NCBI GenBank assembly: GCA_041649635.1
Contig: JBAZMV010000001.1
Span: 434,001-498,000, forward strand
Origin: Dehalococcoidia bacterium
Lineage (GTDB): Bacteria; Chloroflexota; Dehalococcoidia; E44-bin15
Length of the DNA stretch: 64,000 nt
Reading direction: 5' to 3'
How positions within the stretch are numbered: the stretch's first letter is position 1; the number at the start of each line of letters is the position of its first letter. The translations under genes were made by a program, and so were the position numbers. The notes beneath the pieces are model-generated. The model saw nothing but the letters and a program-made list of their open reading frames with translations. It was not told the DNA's origin and ran no database searches. Shown here piece by piece: positions 33,768 through 42,442 of the stretch.

Positions 33768-34529
33768 CTACCCCTGCGCCTGATCGTCCGCGCGTTTGTT
33801 TTTTCTCCGCCGCCCCAGCCATATAAGCACACCGCCCGCGATGATCAAAGTAACGCCCACCGCCACCAGCAGCCAGCCCCACCAGGCTATCCCCCCCAGC
33901 CATAATTGCACGGCTTCCATCTCGCTCCAGCCGATGTAGGTCAAATAGCATCCCACGAATGTTTTAGGCAAACGTCCGGCCAGCGTAGCCAGGAGGTACT
34001 TCCAGAAAGGGAACCTGAGAGCCCCCGCAACCAGTCCGACGATATCGAAAGGGAGCGGCGTCAGGGCAAAGATAAAAACGGTCAGGCTCCCGTGGCGTCT
34101 CATCCAAACCTCGGCTCTCTGGTACCATACGGATCGCTGCTTGCTGATGATGACCCGGCCGGCGTATCCTACCGCATATCCCGTGAACTCGCCGAGGGCG
34201 CTGCCCACGCTGGAGGCCAGGGCTATCACAGCCCAGTTGGTTGCCGGGCTCACCACGAGAGCGCCGATGATTACGAATGCGAAAACAGGGAAAAATATCG
34301 TGGTGCTGGCGATGAACGACACCAGGAAAGCCCCCAGCGCTCCGTATTCCGTGAAGCCCTCCAGGTAGCTGGACGCCCGAAAGATGGCATAGCCCATGCC
34401 TAGAGTGGCTATGACCAGCAACGCCACGATAGACCACTGCTGCCCCCGGCTCAGCTTATCGATCTTCTCGGAGGAGCGACGGACCAGGTCGGCGGTGCGG
34501 TTAATCAACCCTTGATACAGTTTCGACAA
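33768..34529 (-). CDS. VTT (DedA/SNARE-associated) domain membrane protein
   Basis: The 253-aa protein has an N-terminal amphipathic region and about six TM segments. The VTT core includes FLVSFIASTTIFFPVFAFVIIGALVVSP, a Gly-rich SSVGSALGEFTGYAVGYAGR loop and FALTPLPFDIVGLVAGALRFPFWKYLLATLAGRLPK. The family takes part in lipid or carrier handling across the membrane. It starts at TTG 34529, 7 nt after GGAG, inside the 3' end of ispE (29-nt overlap). It ends with a basic RRRKNKR tail. It is the third gene of an rsmA-ispE-VTT operon. Confidence 0.87.
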   Translation of the reverse strand: MSKLYQGLINRTADLVRRSSEKIDKLSRGQQWSIVALLVIATLGMGYAIFRASSYLEGFTEYGALGAFLVSFIASTTIFFPVFAFVIIGALVVSPATNWAVIALASSVGSALGEFTGYAVGYAGRVIISKQRSVWYQRAEVWMRRHGSLTVFIFALTPLPFDIVGLVAGALRFPFWKYLLATLAGRLPKTFVGCYLTYIGWSEMEAVQLWLGGIAWWGWLLVAVGVTLIIAGGVLIWLGRRRKNKRADDQAQG

Positions 34530-35442
34530 GGTAAGTCTCCAGCCCCAATTCCTTTAACGAACGATGTATTTTCCCCGCCCGCGCGCGGTCGCGCATAAGG
34601 GCGAACAGCGTCGGCCCCGCCCCCGCCAGATGCGCCTCGTCTGCGCCCGCTTCATCGAATTTATTCCGATACCATTCCATGCCCTCGTACATCTCGCAGG
34701 CCACGAAATCGAATGTGTTATATCCCTGAAAAAGAGGTACAGGATTATTCCTGACGGGGGCTTGGGGGTGTCCCCCAATTTTTTTAATTCCCCCATGATT
34801 GGGGGATACAGGGGGTTGATGTCCCTCAACCGCAGACTCGATAAATGCCTCCGTCTTTCTAGCATAATCGCCCTTGCTATAGTGAGACGGCCTCAGCGCG
34901 CCGTACATGGCCTTCGTCTTCGATACCGGAACCGTAACCGACGGTTTCAGCAGAACGACGTACGACAGCGGCAGCGGCGGCAAAGGCGTGACGCGCTCCC
35001 CGCGGCCCTCGGCCAGAGCCGTGCCGCCCCGGATGAAATAAGGGACATCGGAGCCCAGAGTCGCCGCCATCTCGACCAGTTCTTCAGTCGAGAGGTTGAG
35101 CTTCCACAACCTGTTCAAAGCGACAAGCGCCGCGCCCGCGTCGCTCGAGCCTCCCCCCAACCCGGCGGCGACCGGTATGCCCTTCTTCAAAATAATCTTC
35201 GCGCCGCCTTTGTACCCCGATTCCTTCTTCAGCAGCCTCGCGGCCTTGAGCGCCAGGTTATCGGACGGGCGAAGTTCGACATTATCGCAATCGATAGAAA
35301 GCGACGGAGCGGCCTCGAACTGAATGGTGTCCTTCAGATCGATCTCCTGCAATATGGAAACAATATCGTGATAGCCGTCCTCGCGGCGGCCCAGCACCTC
35401 GAACGTGATATTTATCTTGGCGTATGCGTATGCCGTTATCAT
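34501..35442 (-). CDS. ispE: 4-diphosphocytidyl-2-C-methyl-D-erythritol kinase with in-frame repeat insertion
   Basis: The 313-aa GHMP kinase phosphorylates CDP-methylerythritol in the MEP isoprenoid pathway. Motifs: AYAKINITFEVLGRREDGYHDI at the start, the ATP loop VAAGLGGGSSDAGAAL, and the C-terminal LAGAGPTLFALM. Residues about 208-231 are a translated copy of the dispersed repeat (34750-34819), read without stop; removing it gives about 290 aa, the usual size. The insertion lies in a variable region ahead of the FDFVACEMYEG helix, so activity may survive. The start ATG 35442 overlaps the rsmA stop (ATGA); the longer frame to 35478 would overlap rsmA more. Confidence 0.92.
   Translation of the reverse strand: MITAYAYAKINITFEVLGRREDGYHDIVSILQEIDLKDTIQFEAAPSLSIDCDNVELRPSDNLALKAARLLKKESGYKGGAKIILKKGIPVAAGLGGGSSDAGAALVALNRLWKLNLSTEELVEMAATLGSDVPYFIRGGTALAEGRGERVTPLPPLPLSYVVLLKPSVTVPVSKTKAMYGALRPSHYSKGDYARKTEAFIESAVEGHQPPVSPNHGGIKKIGGHPQAPVRNNPVPLFQGYNTFDFVACEMYEGMEWYRNKFDEAGADEAHLAGAGPTLFALMRDRARAGKIHRSLKELGLETYLVETVSRVD
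34750..34819 (-). repeat. Dispersed composite repeat inside ispE coding sequence
   Basis: On the plus strand it runs CCTGACGGGGGC, GGGGGTGTCCCCC, a T-run, CCCCCATGATTGGGGG and CAGGGGGTTGA, the same order and spacing as intergenic copies. It is read through in frame by ispE on the minus strand. Confidence 0.85.
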
Positions 35443-36272
35443 CTCTTCTTCGAAAACACCCGATAGAGCTCGGCCCACTCCGCGATGCTCAATGTCTCCG
35501 CCCGGCGCTTCGGGTCTATGCCCGCGCCGTCGAGGATATCGCCCGCCTCGTTCGGCGCTATGCGAAGCCCGTGCGACAGCGAGTTGCGCAGCTGCTTGCG
35601 CGGCGTTGAGAAGCCGCCGCGAACCACGTTGAAGAATGCGGCCTCGTCATCCACCTTGACCGGCGGGTCGCGGTAAACATCTATGTGCACGATGGCGGAA
35701 TCGACCTTGGGCTGCGGGTAGAAGCTGCGCGGCGGTATGATTTTCACGATCGCAGGCTTGCCGTATAGCTGCACCCCCACGCTGAGCAGGCTCATATCTC
35801 CCGGCTTGGCCGCTATCGACTGCCCGACCTCCTTCTGCACCACGGCGACGATCACTGTCGGCTTGCGGCCCGCTTCCAGGAAACGGCGCAGCACCGCCGA
35901 GGCGATGTTGTAAGGCAGAGCGCCGACGACTTTGTAATCTCGATCTGACGGCACCAGCGATTCCGGAGCGCAATCCAGTATGTCCGCCTCGATGATCTCA
36001 ACATTATTCGAATCCGCGAACTTCTCCCTCAGCGCCGCGGCCATCGTCCTGTCCAGTTCGACCGCGACAACACGGCCGGCTTCTTTTGCCAGTTCCTGCG
36101 TAAGCACACCGAGCCCGGGCCCGACCTCAACGACGTAATCATCGGGCGTAAGCTTTGCAGCCGCGACGATTCTATCCAGAGCATGCTTATCGACAAGGAA
36201 GTTCTGCCCCAGCCCCTTCCTGGCGCGGGTATCCAGCCGCCGCAGTTCCCTTTTCGTCTCGCTTAGAAGCAT
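35439..36272 (-). CDS. rsmA: 16S rRNA dimethyltransferase RsmA/KsgA
   Basis: The 277-aa enzyme dimethylates two adjacent adenines near the 3' end of 16S rRNA. It shows KGLGQNFLVDKHALDRIV, the SAM motif VVEVGPGLGVLTQEL, VVAVELDRTMA, ADILDC and the C-terminal small domain with FSTPRKQLRNSL. Motif IV reads GALPYNIAS, where the family usually has N-L-P-Y; the replaced Asn contacts the target adenine in relatives. The start is ATG 36272. It heads an operon with ispE (4-nt overlap), a linkage common in bacteria. Confidence 0.93.
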   Translation of the reverse strand: MLLSETKRELRRLDTRARKGLGQNFLVDKHALDRIVAAAKLTPDDYVVEVGPGLGVLTQELAKEAGRVVAVELDRTMAAALREKFADSNNVEIIEADILDCAPESLVPSDRDYKVVGALPYNIASAVLRRFLEAGRKPTVIVAVVQKEVGQSIAAKPGDMSLLSVGVQLYGKPAIVKIIPPRSFYPQPKVDSAIVHIDVYRDPPVKVDDEAAFFNVVRGGFSTPRKQLRNSLSHGLRIAPNEAGDILDGAGIDPKRRAETLSIAEWAELYRVFSKKR

Positions 36273-36470
36273 ATCGACTCTTTAACTAATCCCTGACTCA
36301 GGAATCCCCTGGCACTCACCTTTCGAAACGTCGTTCTTCAGAATCGGGAAGTGCAGAGGGCTCTCCCTCTGCCGGGGTTTCAGGGGTGTCCCCTGTCTCT
36401 CTATTTTATGTCCCCCATGATTGGGGGATACAGGGGGTTGATATATCATTTTCAACTCAACCCATAAATA
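36273..36470. repeat. Repeat block between rsmA and the SRP RNA
   Basis: A CCTGACTCAGG palindrome is followed by the composite module in inverted orientation: CTCTGCC, GGGGTGTCCCC, CCCCCATGATTGGGGG, CAGGGGGTTGA. Confidence 0.65.
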
Positions 36471-36475
36471 AAAAA

Positions 36476-36744
36476 GGCCGTGCACCCGCCGTCGATCTTA
36501 CCCCGCGGATCGCCCCTGCCGTTCAGCTCAAACCAGGCAACCCTGCGGCACCCAGAAACCGCTATTTACCGCTGCTTCCTTCCGGACCTGACGGGGTTCA
36601 TAGCATTCTGCCGCGCAGGACCCAATCATCAACACCTCCCTACAGAGACAACTGCCGACAGGATTAAGACCTTGGACGGGAATTCAGCCCCGCTATAGCG
36701 GATTTCGGGTACAGGGCACCGCTGGCTCCCCGCCTAGCACGACC
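36476..36744 (-). ncRNA. ffs: Signal recognition particle RNA, large bacterial type
   Basis: About 269 nt. The conserved Ffh-binding apical domain reads GTCAGGTCCGGAAGGAAGCA near the middle-3' half. The 5' part has the Alu-type sequence GCTAGGCGGGGAGCCAGCGG with loop-forming GGTGCCCTGTA, as in the long SRP RNAs of Gram-positive-type bacteria. The termini pair perfectly over 8 bp: GGTCGTGC (5') with GCACGGCC (3'). A T-run directly follows the 3' end. It scaffolds Ffh for co-translational membrane targeting. Confidence 0.95.
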
Positions 36745-36751
36745 AAACCTG

Positions 36752-36780
36752 ATACTATCTTACCGATATTTCGTTGTCAA
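36752..36780 (-). promoter_or_regulatory. Promoter of the SRP RNA
   Basis: On the complement a perfect TTGACA (36780-36775) is separated by 17 nt from TAGTAT (36757-36752). The predicted start falls at the first bases of the RNA. Confidence 0.75.
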
Positions 36781-37236
36781 GCTTATCGAACTCACCCCGG
36801 CCCTCTCTCGCATGAGAAAGAGGTGAAGGAGAAGCTCCTTCCGGGGTAGTACAGGGGTGTCCCCTGTTTATTTAAATTCCCCCAAGACTGGGGGATAACA
36901 GGGGGTTGATGAGATTGCCGCGTCGTCCTTCCGTAGTCAGAGTGTATGGAAGGACTCCTCGCAATGACAGTCAGAAATAGATACGTAGGGTGGGTTCGCA
37001 AACCCACCGCGTAGGGGTAACCCCCCGTGGTTACCCTCCCAAAGGGCAGGGCAAGCCCTGCCCCTACGTTTATTCCGGCCTTCGCCGGAATGACGGCTTC
37101 GGAAAGAGGTGCCCCGATAAATCGGGGCCGGGGGAACCGGGGGTGTCCCCCGGATTATTCTATGTCCCCCAACGTATGGGGGACTACCAGGGGGTTCGGT
37201 TATTGTTTCCCCCTTAAAAAGGGGGATTCCAGGGGG
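36781..37236. repeat. Palindromic repeat block
   Basis: CTCTCGCATGAGAAAGAGG, GGAGAAGCTCC, GGGGTGTCCCC, CCCCCAAGACTGGGGG, GCCGCGTCGTCCTTCC...CTCGCAATGAC, GGTTCGCAAACC, GGGCAGGGCAAGCCCTGCCC, CCGGCCTTCGCCGG, CCCCGATAAATCGGGG, CCGGGGGAACCGGGGG and CCCCCAACGTATGGGGG. The last two units both end CAGGGGGTT(C/G). Long ORFs entering the MBL gene from here are repeat read-through. Confidence 0.75.
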
Positions 37237-37264
37237 TTGACACCTCTTATCTCATTCCTATATG
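37237..37264 (+). promoter_or_regulatory. Promoter with -35 box at the repeat edge
   Basis: TTGACA (37237-37242) is formed by the CAGGGGGTTGA end of a repeat plus two flanking bases. TATATG (37259-37264, spacer 16) or TATGTT (spacer 18) can serve as -10. The start codon at 37276 is only about 12 nt further. Confidence 0.5.
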
Positions 37265-37275
37265 TTGTTATCGCC

Positions 37276-38154
37276 ATGACCAAACCTACAGAAATCGCTG
37301 AAGGTATTTACCGCATAGAGACGCCTCTCAAGGTAATGCAGTTCCAGCCGACGGCGTTTTTAATAAAAGATGCCGGAGTGTTAATCGAGCCCGGCCCCGC
37401 GATATGCATCCCTTCCCTGCATCGAGCGCTGGAGCATCTCGGCATCAAGAAACTCGACTACATCATACCGACCCACGTACATATGGATCACGCCGGCGGC
37501 ACGGGAACGCTGGCTAGACTCTATCCCGAAGCGACAGTGCTGGTACACCCTCGCGGCCTCAAACACGCCGTCGACCCGTCGCGCCTCATCGACAGCGTCA
37601 AGATGGTATGGGGCGAGAGGTTCGAGGATAACTTCGGGCCCATAGTATCGGTTCCCGAATCTCAGATAAAAACTGTCGCTGACGGCGAGGTGATAAACGC
37701 GGGTGACAGGGACCTGGAGTTCATCTACACGCCGGGTCACGCGCCGCACCATATCGCCATATTTGATCACAAGCTGAAGGGGCTGTTCTGCGGCGAGGCG
37801 CTGGGCATGCCGGGCTATCAACTGCCGACCGCCGCGCCGATGAGCTTTGACCTGGCCGGCTACCTGTCGACGATCGAGAAACTGCAGCACAGCGACCTTG
37901 GCATCGAGACGCTGATATACTCGCACGGCGGCATCGAGCGTAATCCGGCTGACTGCATGAGCAGGGCTGTGGAGAACGCGCTCGCGTTTCGAGACATAGT
38001 CATGAAGGCGATGGAGCAGGGAAAGAGCCGCGCTGAAACCGGCAAGGCGTTAGGCTCATACATACAAAGCAAATACGACAGCAATATTGAGTCGGACTTG
38101 CAGGGTTTCGAGACCATCGCCACCGGATATATAACGTACTTCGAGAAGAAGTGA
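37276..38154 (+). CDS. MBL-fold metallohydrolase
   Basis: The 292-aa protein has the metallo-beta-lactamase fold with the dinuclear metal motif THVHMDHAGG (about residues 73-82). It also has the third ligand in TPGHAPHHIAIFDH, the bridging acid in LFCGEALGMPG and the final His in YSHGG. A C-terminal alpha-helical extension of about 70 residues resembles the winged end of the glyoxalase II/lactonase-like hydrolases. Substrate is unknown. ATG 37276 is the natural start by homology with MBL N-termini (GIYRIETPLKVMQFQPTAF). No ribosome site is seen, so the transcript may be short-leadered. Confidence 0.85.
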   Translation: MTKPTEIAEGIYRIETPLKVMQFQPTAFLIKDAGVLIEPGPAICIPSLHRALEHLGIKKLDYIIPTHVHMDHAGGTGTLARLYPEATVLVHPRGLKHAVDPSRLIDSVKMVWGERFEDNFGPIVSVPESQIKTVADGEVINAGDRDLEFIYTPGHAPHHIAIFDHKLKGLFCGEALGMPGYQLPTAAPMSFDLAGYLSTIEKLQHSDLGIETLIYSHGGIERNPADCMSRAVENALAFRDIVMKAMEQGKSRAETGKALGSYIQSKYDSNIESDLQGFETIATGYITYFEKK

Positions 38155-38913
38155 ACTCGCCCTTCCTTCCATGATATTGAGGTATATCTCCCCCCTTTAT
38201 GAAAGGGGGATCAGGGGGATTTACGTAGGGCGGGTTTCCAACCCGCCGCGTAGGGAGACGTATTCGTATGGTGGGTTCACAAACCCACCATGTTGACGAG
38301 ATTCTTCATCGTTCCCAGCAAGGATTCAGAATGACAGCCTTGAGAAAGGGGAGTCCAGAGGGAGCACCCTCTGACGGGGTTATAGGGGTGTCCCCTATAT
38401 CTTTTTTTTCATCCCCCAAGATTGGGGGATACAGGGGGTTGATGATAGTTGAGATTGCCACGTCGTCTTTCCGAACTGCTGAAGTACTCCTCGCAATGAC
38501 AGTCCAAGAGAACAGAGGTTCAGTTTGTAGGGCGGGTTTCCAACCCGCCGAATAACGGGCGAATGATTATTCGCCCCTACGTGGATTCCGGCCTTCGCCG
38601 GAATGACGGGTACGACCCTCACCCTGACCCTCTCCCTGCAGAGGGAGAGGGAAATAATTTTTAAATTAACACCCCCTAACCCCCTCTTCTCAAAAGAGGG
38701 GGAAGAGGCTCCGCCTCGGGGTTTTACCGACACTAAAGATTATGGTTTATTCACGCTCACTTTAGTCCTCTCCCCTCAAGGTAGAGGTTAGCTTCTCACA
38801 GAGGTACAGGAGACCCTGTCTCCTGACGGGGTTATAGGGGTGTCCCCTATCTATTTTTTTATATCCCCCATGACTGGGGGATTCCAGGGGGTTGAACCTA
38901 ACCTACCGGACGG
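38155..38913. repeat. Long palindromic repeat block
   Basis: About 760 bp of modules: CCCCCCTTTATGAAAGGGGG, GGGCGGGTTTCCAACCCGCC (twice), GGTTCACAAACC, GATTCTTCATCG...GATTCAGAATGAC, the inverted composite unit (twice), GCCACGTCGTCTTTCC...CTCGCAATGAC and GAATGATTATTCGCCCCTAC. It ends with CCGGCCTTCGCCGG, CCCTCTCCCTGCAGAGGGAGAGGG and CCCCTCTTCTCAAAAGAGGGG. No gene is supported. Confidence 0.8.
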
Positions 38914-38942
38914 TTGCCTAATTCTCAATCTCCATATAAAAT
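38914..38942 (+). promoter_or_regulatory. Promoter of galU, near-leaderless
   Basis: TTGCCT (38914-38919), a 17-nt spacer and TAAAAT (38937-38942). The ATG at 38952 is 9 nt after the -10 box, so the leader is only a few nucleotides and no ribosome site fits. Confidence 0.6.
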
Positions 38943-38951
38943 AGTAAAACC

Positions 38952-39824
38952 ATGTCCCGGAAAATACGCAAGGCAGTGATACCCGCCGCGGGCTGGGGAA
39001 CCAGGTTCCTTCCGGCCACTAAAGCAGTTCCAAAGGAGCTTCTCCCGCTGTACGACAAGCCCATCATCCAGCACACGGTGGAGGAGGCGATAGCCTCCGG
39101 CATCGAGGAGATAATAATCATCACCTCCCCCGGCAAATCCTCCCTGGAAGACCACTTCGCCCCGCACAGGAAGCTGGAGTCCGCCCTGAAGAAGAAGGGC
39201 GACACCGAACTGCTGGAGAAGGTGCAGCGAACCTCAAGGCTCGCCGATATACGCTTCGTTCCCCAGAACAATCCCAGGGGGCTGGGACACGCCGTGCTCA
39301 TGGCGGCGAAGGAGGTTGGCGACGAGCCCTTCGCCGTCTTCCTGCCTGACGACCTCTTCGGCGCCGATCCGACCGTGATAAAACAGATGTCGAAGGTGTA
39401 TAAGAAATACGGGGGAAGCGTGCTGGCCCTGCTGAAAGTCGCGCCTGAGGATATCAGCCGATACGGCATCGTCAAGCCGGAGGAAGTGGCAAAGCGCACA
39501 TACCGCATACTCGATACCGTTGAGAAGCCGGAGACTGAGAAGGCACCATCGCGGCTGGCCATCATGGGACGATACATCCTCACGCCTGAGATATTCGACG
39601 CGCTGCGGGCCACAAAGCCGGGCAAGGGCGGTGAGATACAGCTGACCGACGGTTTGGCTATTTTGCGGAAGAAGCAGAACTTATACGGCTATGAATTCGA
39701 AGGAACCTACTACGACGCGGGCAAACCGATGGGACTGCTTAAAACATCGATCGCCTGGGGACTGAAACAGCCCGGAATCGGTTTGGAACTGCGTGAATAC
39801 CTCTATAAGCTCCTGTCGGGCTAG
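38952..39824 (+). CDS. galU: UTP-glucose-1-phosphate uridylyltransferase
   Basis: The 290-aa protein makes UDP-glucose from glucose-1-phosphate and UTP. The signature PAAGWGTRFLPATKAVPKELLP begins at about residue 10. It is followed by IIQHTVEEAIASGIEEI, VPQNNPRGLGHAVLMA, FLPDDLF (metal Asp), GRYILTPEIF, GEIQLTDGLA and EFEGTYYDAGKPMGLLKT, all typical of bacterial GalU. It supplies the substrate of Ugd (9485) and many glycosyltransferases in the island. It converges on lepA with a 4-nt overlap of the stop codons. Confidence 0.95.
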   Translation: MSRKIRKAVIPAAGWGTRFLPATKAVPKELLPLYDKPIIQHTVEEAIASGIEEIIIITSPGKSSLEDHFAPHRKLESALKKKGDTELLEKVQRTSRLADIRFVPQNNPRGLGHAVLMAAKEVGDEPFAVFLPDDLFGADPTVIKQMSKVYKKYGGSVLALLKVAPEDISRYGIVKPEEVAKRTYRILDTVEKPETEKAPSRLAIMGRYILTPEIFDALRATKPGKGGEIQLTDGLAILRKKQNLYGYEFEGTYYDAGKPMGLLKTSIAWGLKQPGIGLELREYLYKLLSG

Positions 39825-41647
39825 ATCCTGAGCACCTCGACGAAGGCCTCCGGCGGTATCTCCACCCTGCCCACCATCTTCATCTTCCTCTTGCCCTCGG
39901 CCTGCTTCGCCAGCAGCTTGCGCTTGCGTGTGATATCGCCGCCGTAGCACTTGGCGATGACGTCCTTGCGATACGGCTTGATCGTCTCCCTGACGATGAC
40001 CTTGCTGCCGATGGCCGCCTGTATCGCCACCTCGAAATTCTGGCGCGGTATGAGCTTCCGCAGCTTCGTCACCAGATCGCGTCCCTGCCTGTAAGCCCGC
40101 TCCCGCGGCACGATGAGGGAGAAGGCATCAACCGGCTGGCTGTTGATCAGTATCTCAAGCTTCACCAGCTCGGCCGGCAGATAGGCCGCGAAGGCATAGT
40201 CCATCGAGGCGTAGCCCTGCGTGCGCGACTTCAGGTGATCGTAAAAGTCGATGATGAGCTCGGAGAGAGGGACGTCGTATTTCAGCATAACGCGCAGTGC
40301 GCCGCCCGTTTCGCGCGATTGCACGTCCTCTTTGAGGAAATACTCCATGCCGCGATAATCGCCGCGCCGCTCCCGCAGCAGCTCCATCACGCTGCCGATG
40401 TACTTGGCCGGTATGATAATATCCACCGAGACCCACGGCTCCCTCAGTTCAGCTATCTCGGCGGGCGGCGGCAGCAGGGAGGGGTTGGCCAGAGAAAGCT
40501 CCTCGCCCCCGGTGGTGGTGACCTGATAAGCTACGCTGGGGGCGGTGGCCACCAGCTCCAGGTCATATTCCCGCTCCAGCCTCTCCTTGACGATATCCAT
40601 GTGAAGCAGCCCAAGGAACCCGCAGCGGAATCCAAAGCCCAGAGCGGCGCTGCTCTCCGCCTCGAACACGAGGGACGCGTCGTTAAGGCTCAGCTTATCC
40701 AGGCTCTCGCGCAGTGCGGCATAGTCGTCGGTATTTATAGGATAGATGCCGGCGAAAACCATGGGCTGGGCCGGGCGGTAGCCCGGCAGCGGCGTATCCG
40801 CGCCTTCCTCCGCCGTAGTAACCGTATCTCCCACATGGCACTCGGCGACGGTCTTCAGCCCGGTGGCTATATAGCCGACCTCTCCGGTGTTCAGCCTGTT
40901 TACAGGCGTCATCCCCGGCTTGAAAACCCCCAGCTCGACCGGCTCCACTTCCTTACCGTTAGCCATCAGCCGCAGCTTGGCGTCTTTCGCCACAGCGCCG
41001 TCCATCACGCGCACATAGGCCACCACCCCTTTATATGAATCGTACTTGGAATCGAAGATAAGGGCGCGCAGCGGCTTCCTCGAATCGCCGCTCGGCGCAG
41101 GAATCCTCTTAACGATGGCCTCCAGGATATCCTTAGCCCCGGCGCCCGTCTTGGCCGAAGCCATGATGATCTCGTCAGCGAAAAAGCCTATAACGTTTTG
41201 AATCTCCTCGGACACCTTCTCCGGCTCGGCATTAAACAGATCGATCTTGTTGACAACCGGTATCAGCGTCAGCCTGTTCTCCTGAGCGATGTGCACGTTG
41301 GCCAGCGTCTGCGCCTGTATCCCCTGCGTCGCATCGACGACCAGCACCGCCCCCTCGCATGCCGCCAGGCTGCGCGACACCTCGTAGCTGAAATCCACGT
41401 GCCCCGGCGTATCGATAAGGTTAAGCTGATAATCAAGGCCGTCCGATGCCTTGTAATTCATGCAAACCGCTTTCAGCTTGATGGTGATGCCGCGCTCCCG
41501 CTCCAGGTCCATCTGATCGAGAAGCTGCTCGCGCATCTCCCGCAGGCTGACGGTGAACGTCTCCTCGAGAAGACGGTCGGCCAGCGTGGACTTGCCGTGA
41601 TCTATGTGAGCGATGATGCAGAAGTTTCTTATGCGAGCCTGTTCCAT
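39821..41647 (-). CDS. lepA: Elongation factor 4 (LepA)
   Basis: The 608-aa translational GTPase back-translocates or remodels stalled ribosomes and aids 30S assembly. G1 is AHIDHGKSTLADRL near residue 13; QMDLERERGITIKL, DTPGHVDFSYEV and VNKIDL follow. The LepA-specific C-terminal domain contains RETIKPYRKDVIAKCYGGDITRKRKLL and KMKMVGRVEIPPEAF. Length is typical (about 600). The ATG at 41647 sits about 30 nt after a TATG-rich stretch; the ribosome site is weak. Confidence 0.96.
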   Translation of the reverse strand: MEQARIRNFCIIAHIDHGKSTLADRLLEETFTVSLREMREQLLDQMDLERERGITIKLKAVCMNYKASDGLDYQLNLIDTPGHVDFSYEVSRSLAACEGAVLVVDATQGIQAQTLANVHIAQENRLTLIPVVNKIDLFNAEPEKVSEEIQNVIGFFADEIIMASAKTGAGAKDILEAIVKRIPAPSGDSRKPLRALIFDSKYDSYKGVVAYVRVMDGAVAKDAKLRLMANGKEVEPVELGVFKPGMTPVNRLNTGEVGYIATGLKTVAECHVGDTVTTAEEGADTPLPGYRPAQPMVFAGIYPINTDDYAALRESLDKLSLNDASLVFEAESSAALGFGFRCGFLGLLHMDIVKERLEREYDLELVATAPSVAYQVTTTGGEELSLANPSLLPPPAEIAELREPWVSVDIIIPAKYIGSVMELLRERRGDYRGMEYFLKEDVQSRETGGALRVMLKYDVPLSELIIDFYDHLKSRTQGYASMDYAFAAYLPAELVKLEILINSQPVDAFSLIVPRERAYRQGRDLVTKLRKLIPRQNFEVAIQAAIGSKVIVRETIKPYRKDVIAKCYGGDITRKRKLLAKQAEGKRKMKMVGRVEIPPEAFVEVLRI

Positions 41648-41696
41648 AGCTGAATCCTAACATAAGGGACTATTAATCTCAAGCTCATCAAATATA

Positions 41697-41728
41697 AAAA
41701 AGGGGCCCTGTTTACCTACAGTGCCCCT
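41697..41728 (-). terminator. Intrinsic terminator after the 41762-42220 gene
   Basis: On the complement GGGGCACTGT, a short loop and ACAGGGCCCC form a long stem followed by a T-run. Confidence 0.75.
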
Positions 41729-41761
41729 CGCTTTGTTAAGTCGCAAAATTGACTTATGTTA

Positions 41762-42220
41762 TTATTTCTCGTACTTACCGGCGCCCAGTATACCTACCAC
41801 GCCGCCCAGTAATCCGAGGAACCCCCCGATGGCCGCCACCGGCGACATCAGCGGAACCACCGCCTCGGCCAACCCGGCTCCCTCAAGCGTAGGCCCGTCC
41901 ACAAATCCCAGAATCGTATTAAGTATGATCCAGAATGAAACCAGCATAAGGATGTAAGATAGATTTATCTTTGTTTTCTTGCCTCCGACGACCAGCGTAG
42001 CGCTGGCACAGAAGAAGCCTATCAACATCGGCCATAGATGCGCATGATTTATCATCACAACAGTTTGAGTGCTTCCGTCATCCAGATCAACTATCTTAGC
42101 TACAAAAGCGGTCATCATGACCATTATCAAACCTATCCACCCCAAGATTACACATATCAGCGCAGATAGTTTGGCCATTATCTTGTTCATAGTCTCGGGG
42201 CCGAGCATTGACTCTAACAC
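41762..42220 (-). CDS. Four-helix membrane protein, copy 1
   Basis: The 152-aa protein has four hydrophobic segments (about residues 17-40, 62-80, 85-106 and 124-146). The loops between them are short; it has a DLDDGSTQTVVMINHAHLWPMLIGFF region and a Gly-rich C-terminal helix GGFLGLLGGVVGILGAGKYEK. No family is recognised. It starts at GTG 42220 just after AGGAGG, where its paralogue has ATG. It is a near-duplicate of the gene at 42443-42901, and each copy has its own terminator. Confidence 0.8.
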   Translation of the reverse strand: MLESMLGPETMNKIMAKLSALICVILGWIGLIMVMMTAFVAKIVDLDDGSTQTVVMINHAHLWPMLIGFFCASATLVVGGKKTKINLSYILMLVSFWIILNTILGFVDGPTLEGAGLAEAVVPLMSPVAAIGGFLGLLGGVVGILGAGKYEK

Positions 42221-42377
42221 GTTTCCTCCTTGAGATATTTATCCAATTTTATATTACATTATGCCTGATTGATGCTCGCTCGTCAATATGATGACCTATT
42301 GAAGTCACGAACAGCCTCAACGCGAAAACCCTGTCGCCGTTTTCTCCCCGCGCAACCATCCAGCAAAAGAGGCACAT

Positions 42378-42416
42378 AAAAAGAGAGCCTCGCACAGGAA
42401 CGTGTAAGGCTCTCTT
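42378..42416 (-). terminator. Intrinsic terminator after the 42443-42901 gene
   Basis: On the complement AGAGAGCCTTACACG, a loop and TGTGCGAGGCTCTCT form a stem followed by TTTTT. Confidence 0.75.
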
Positions 42417-42442
42417 GATTTTAAGGAAAAACCGGCTAAGAA

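Noticed and set aside
37027..37275. N-terminal 83-codon extension of the MBL hydrolase
   Set aside because: The extension translates repeat modules (GSQTHRV/GCPP-type peptides seen in many gaps) and crosses the likely promoter.
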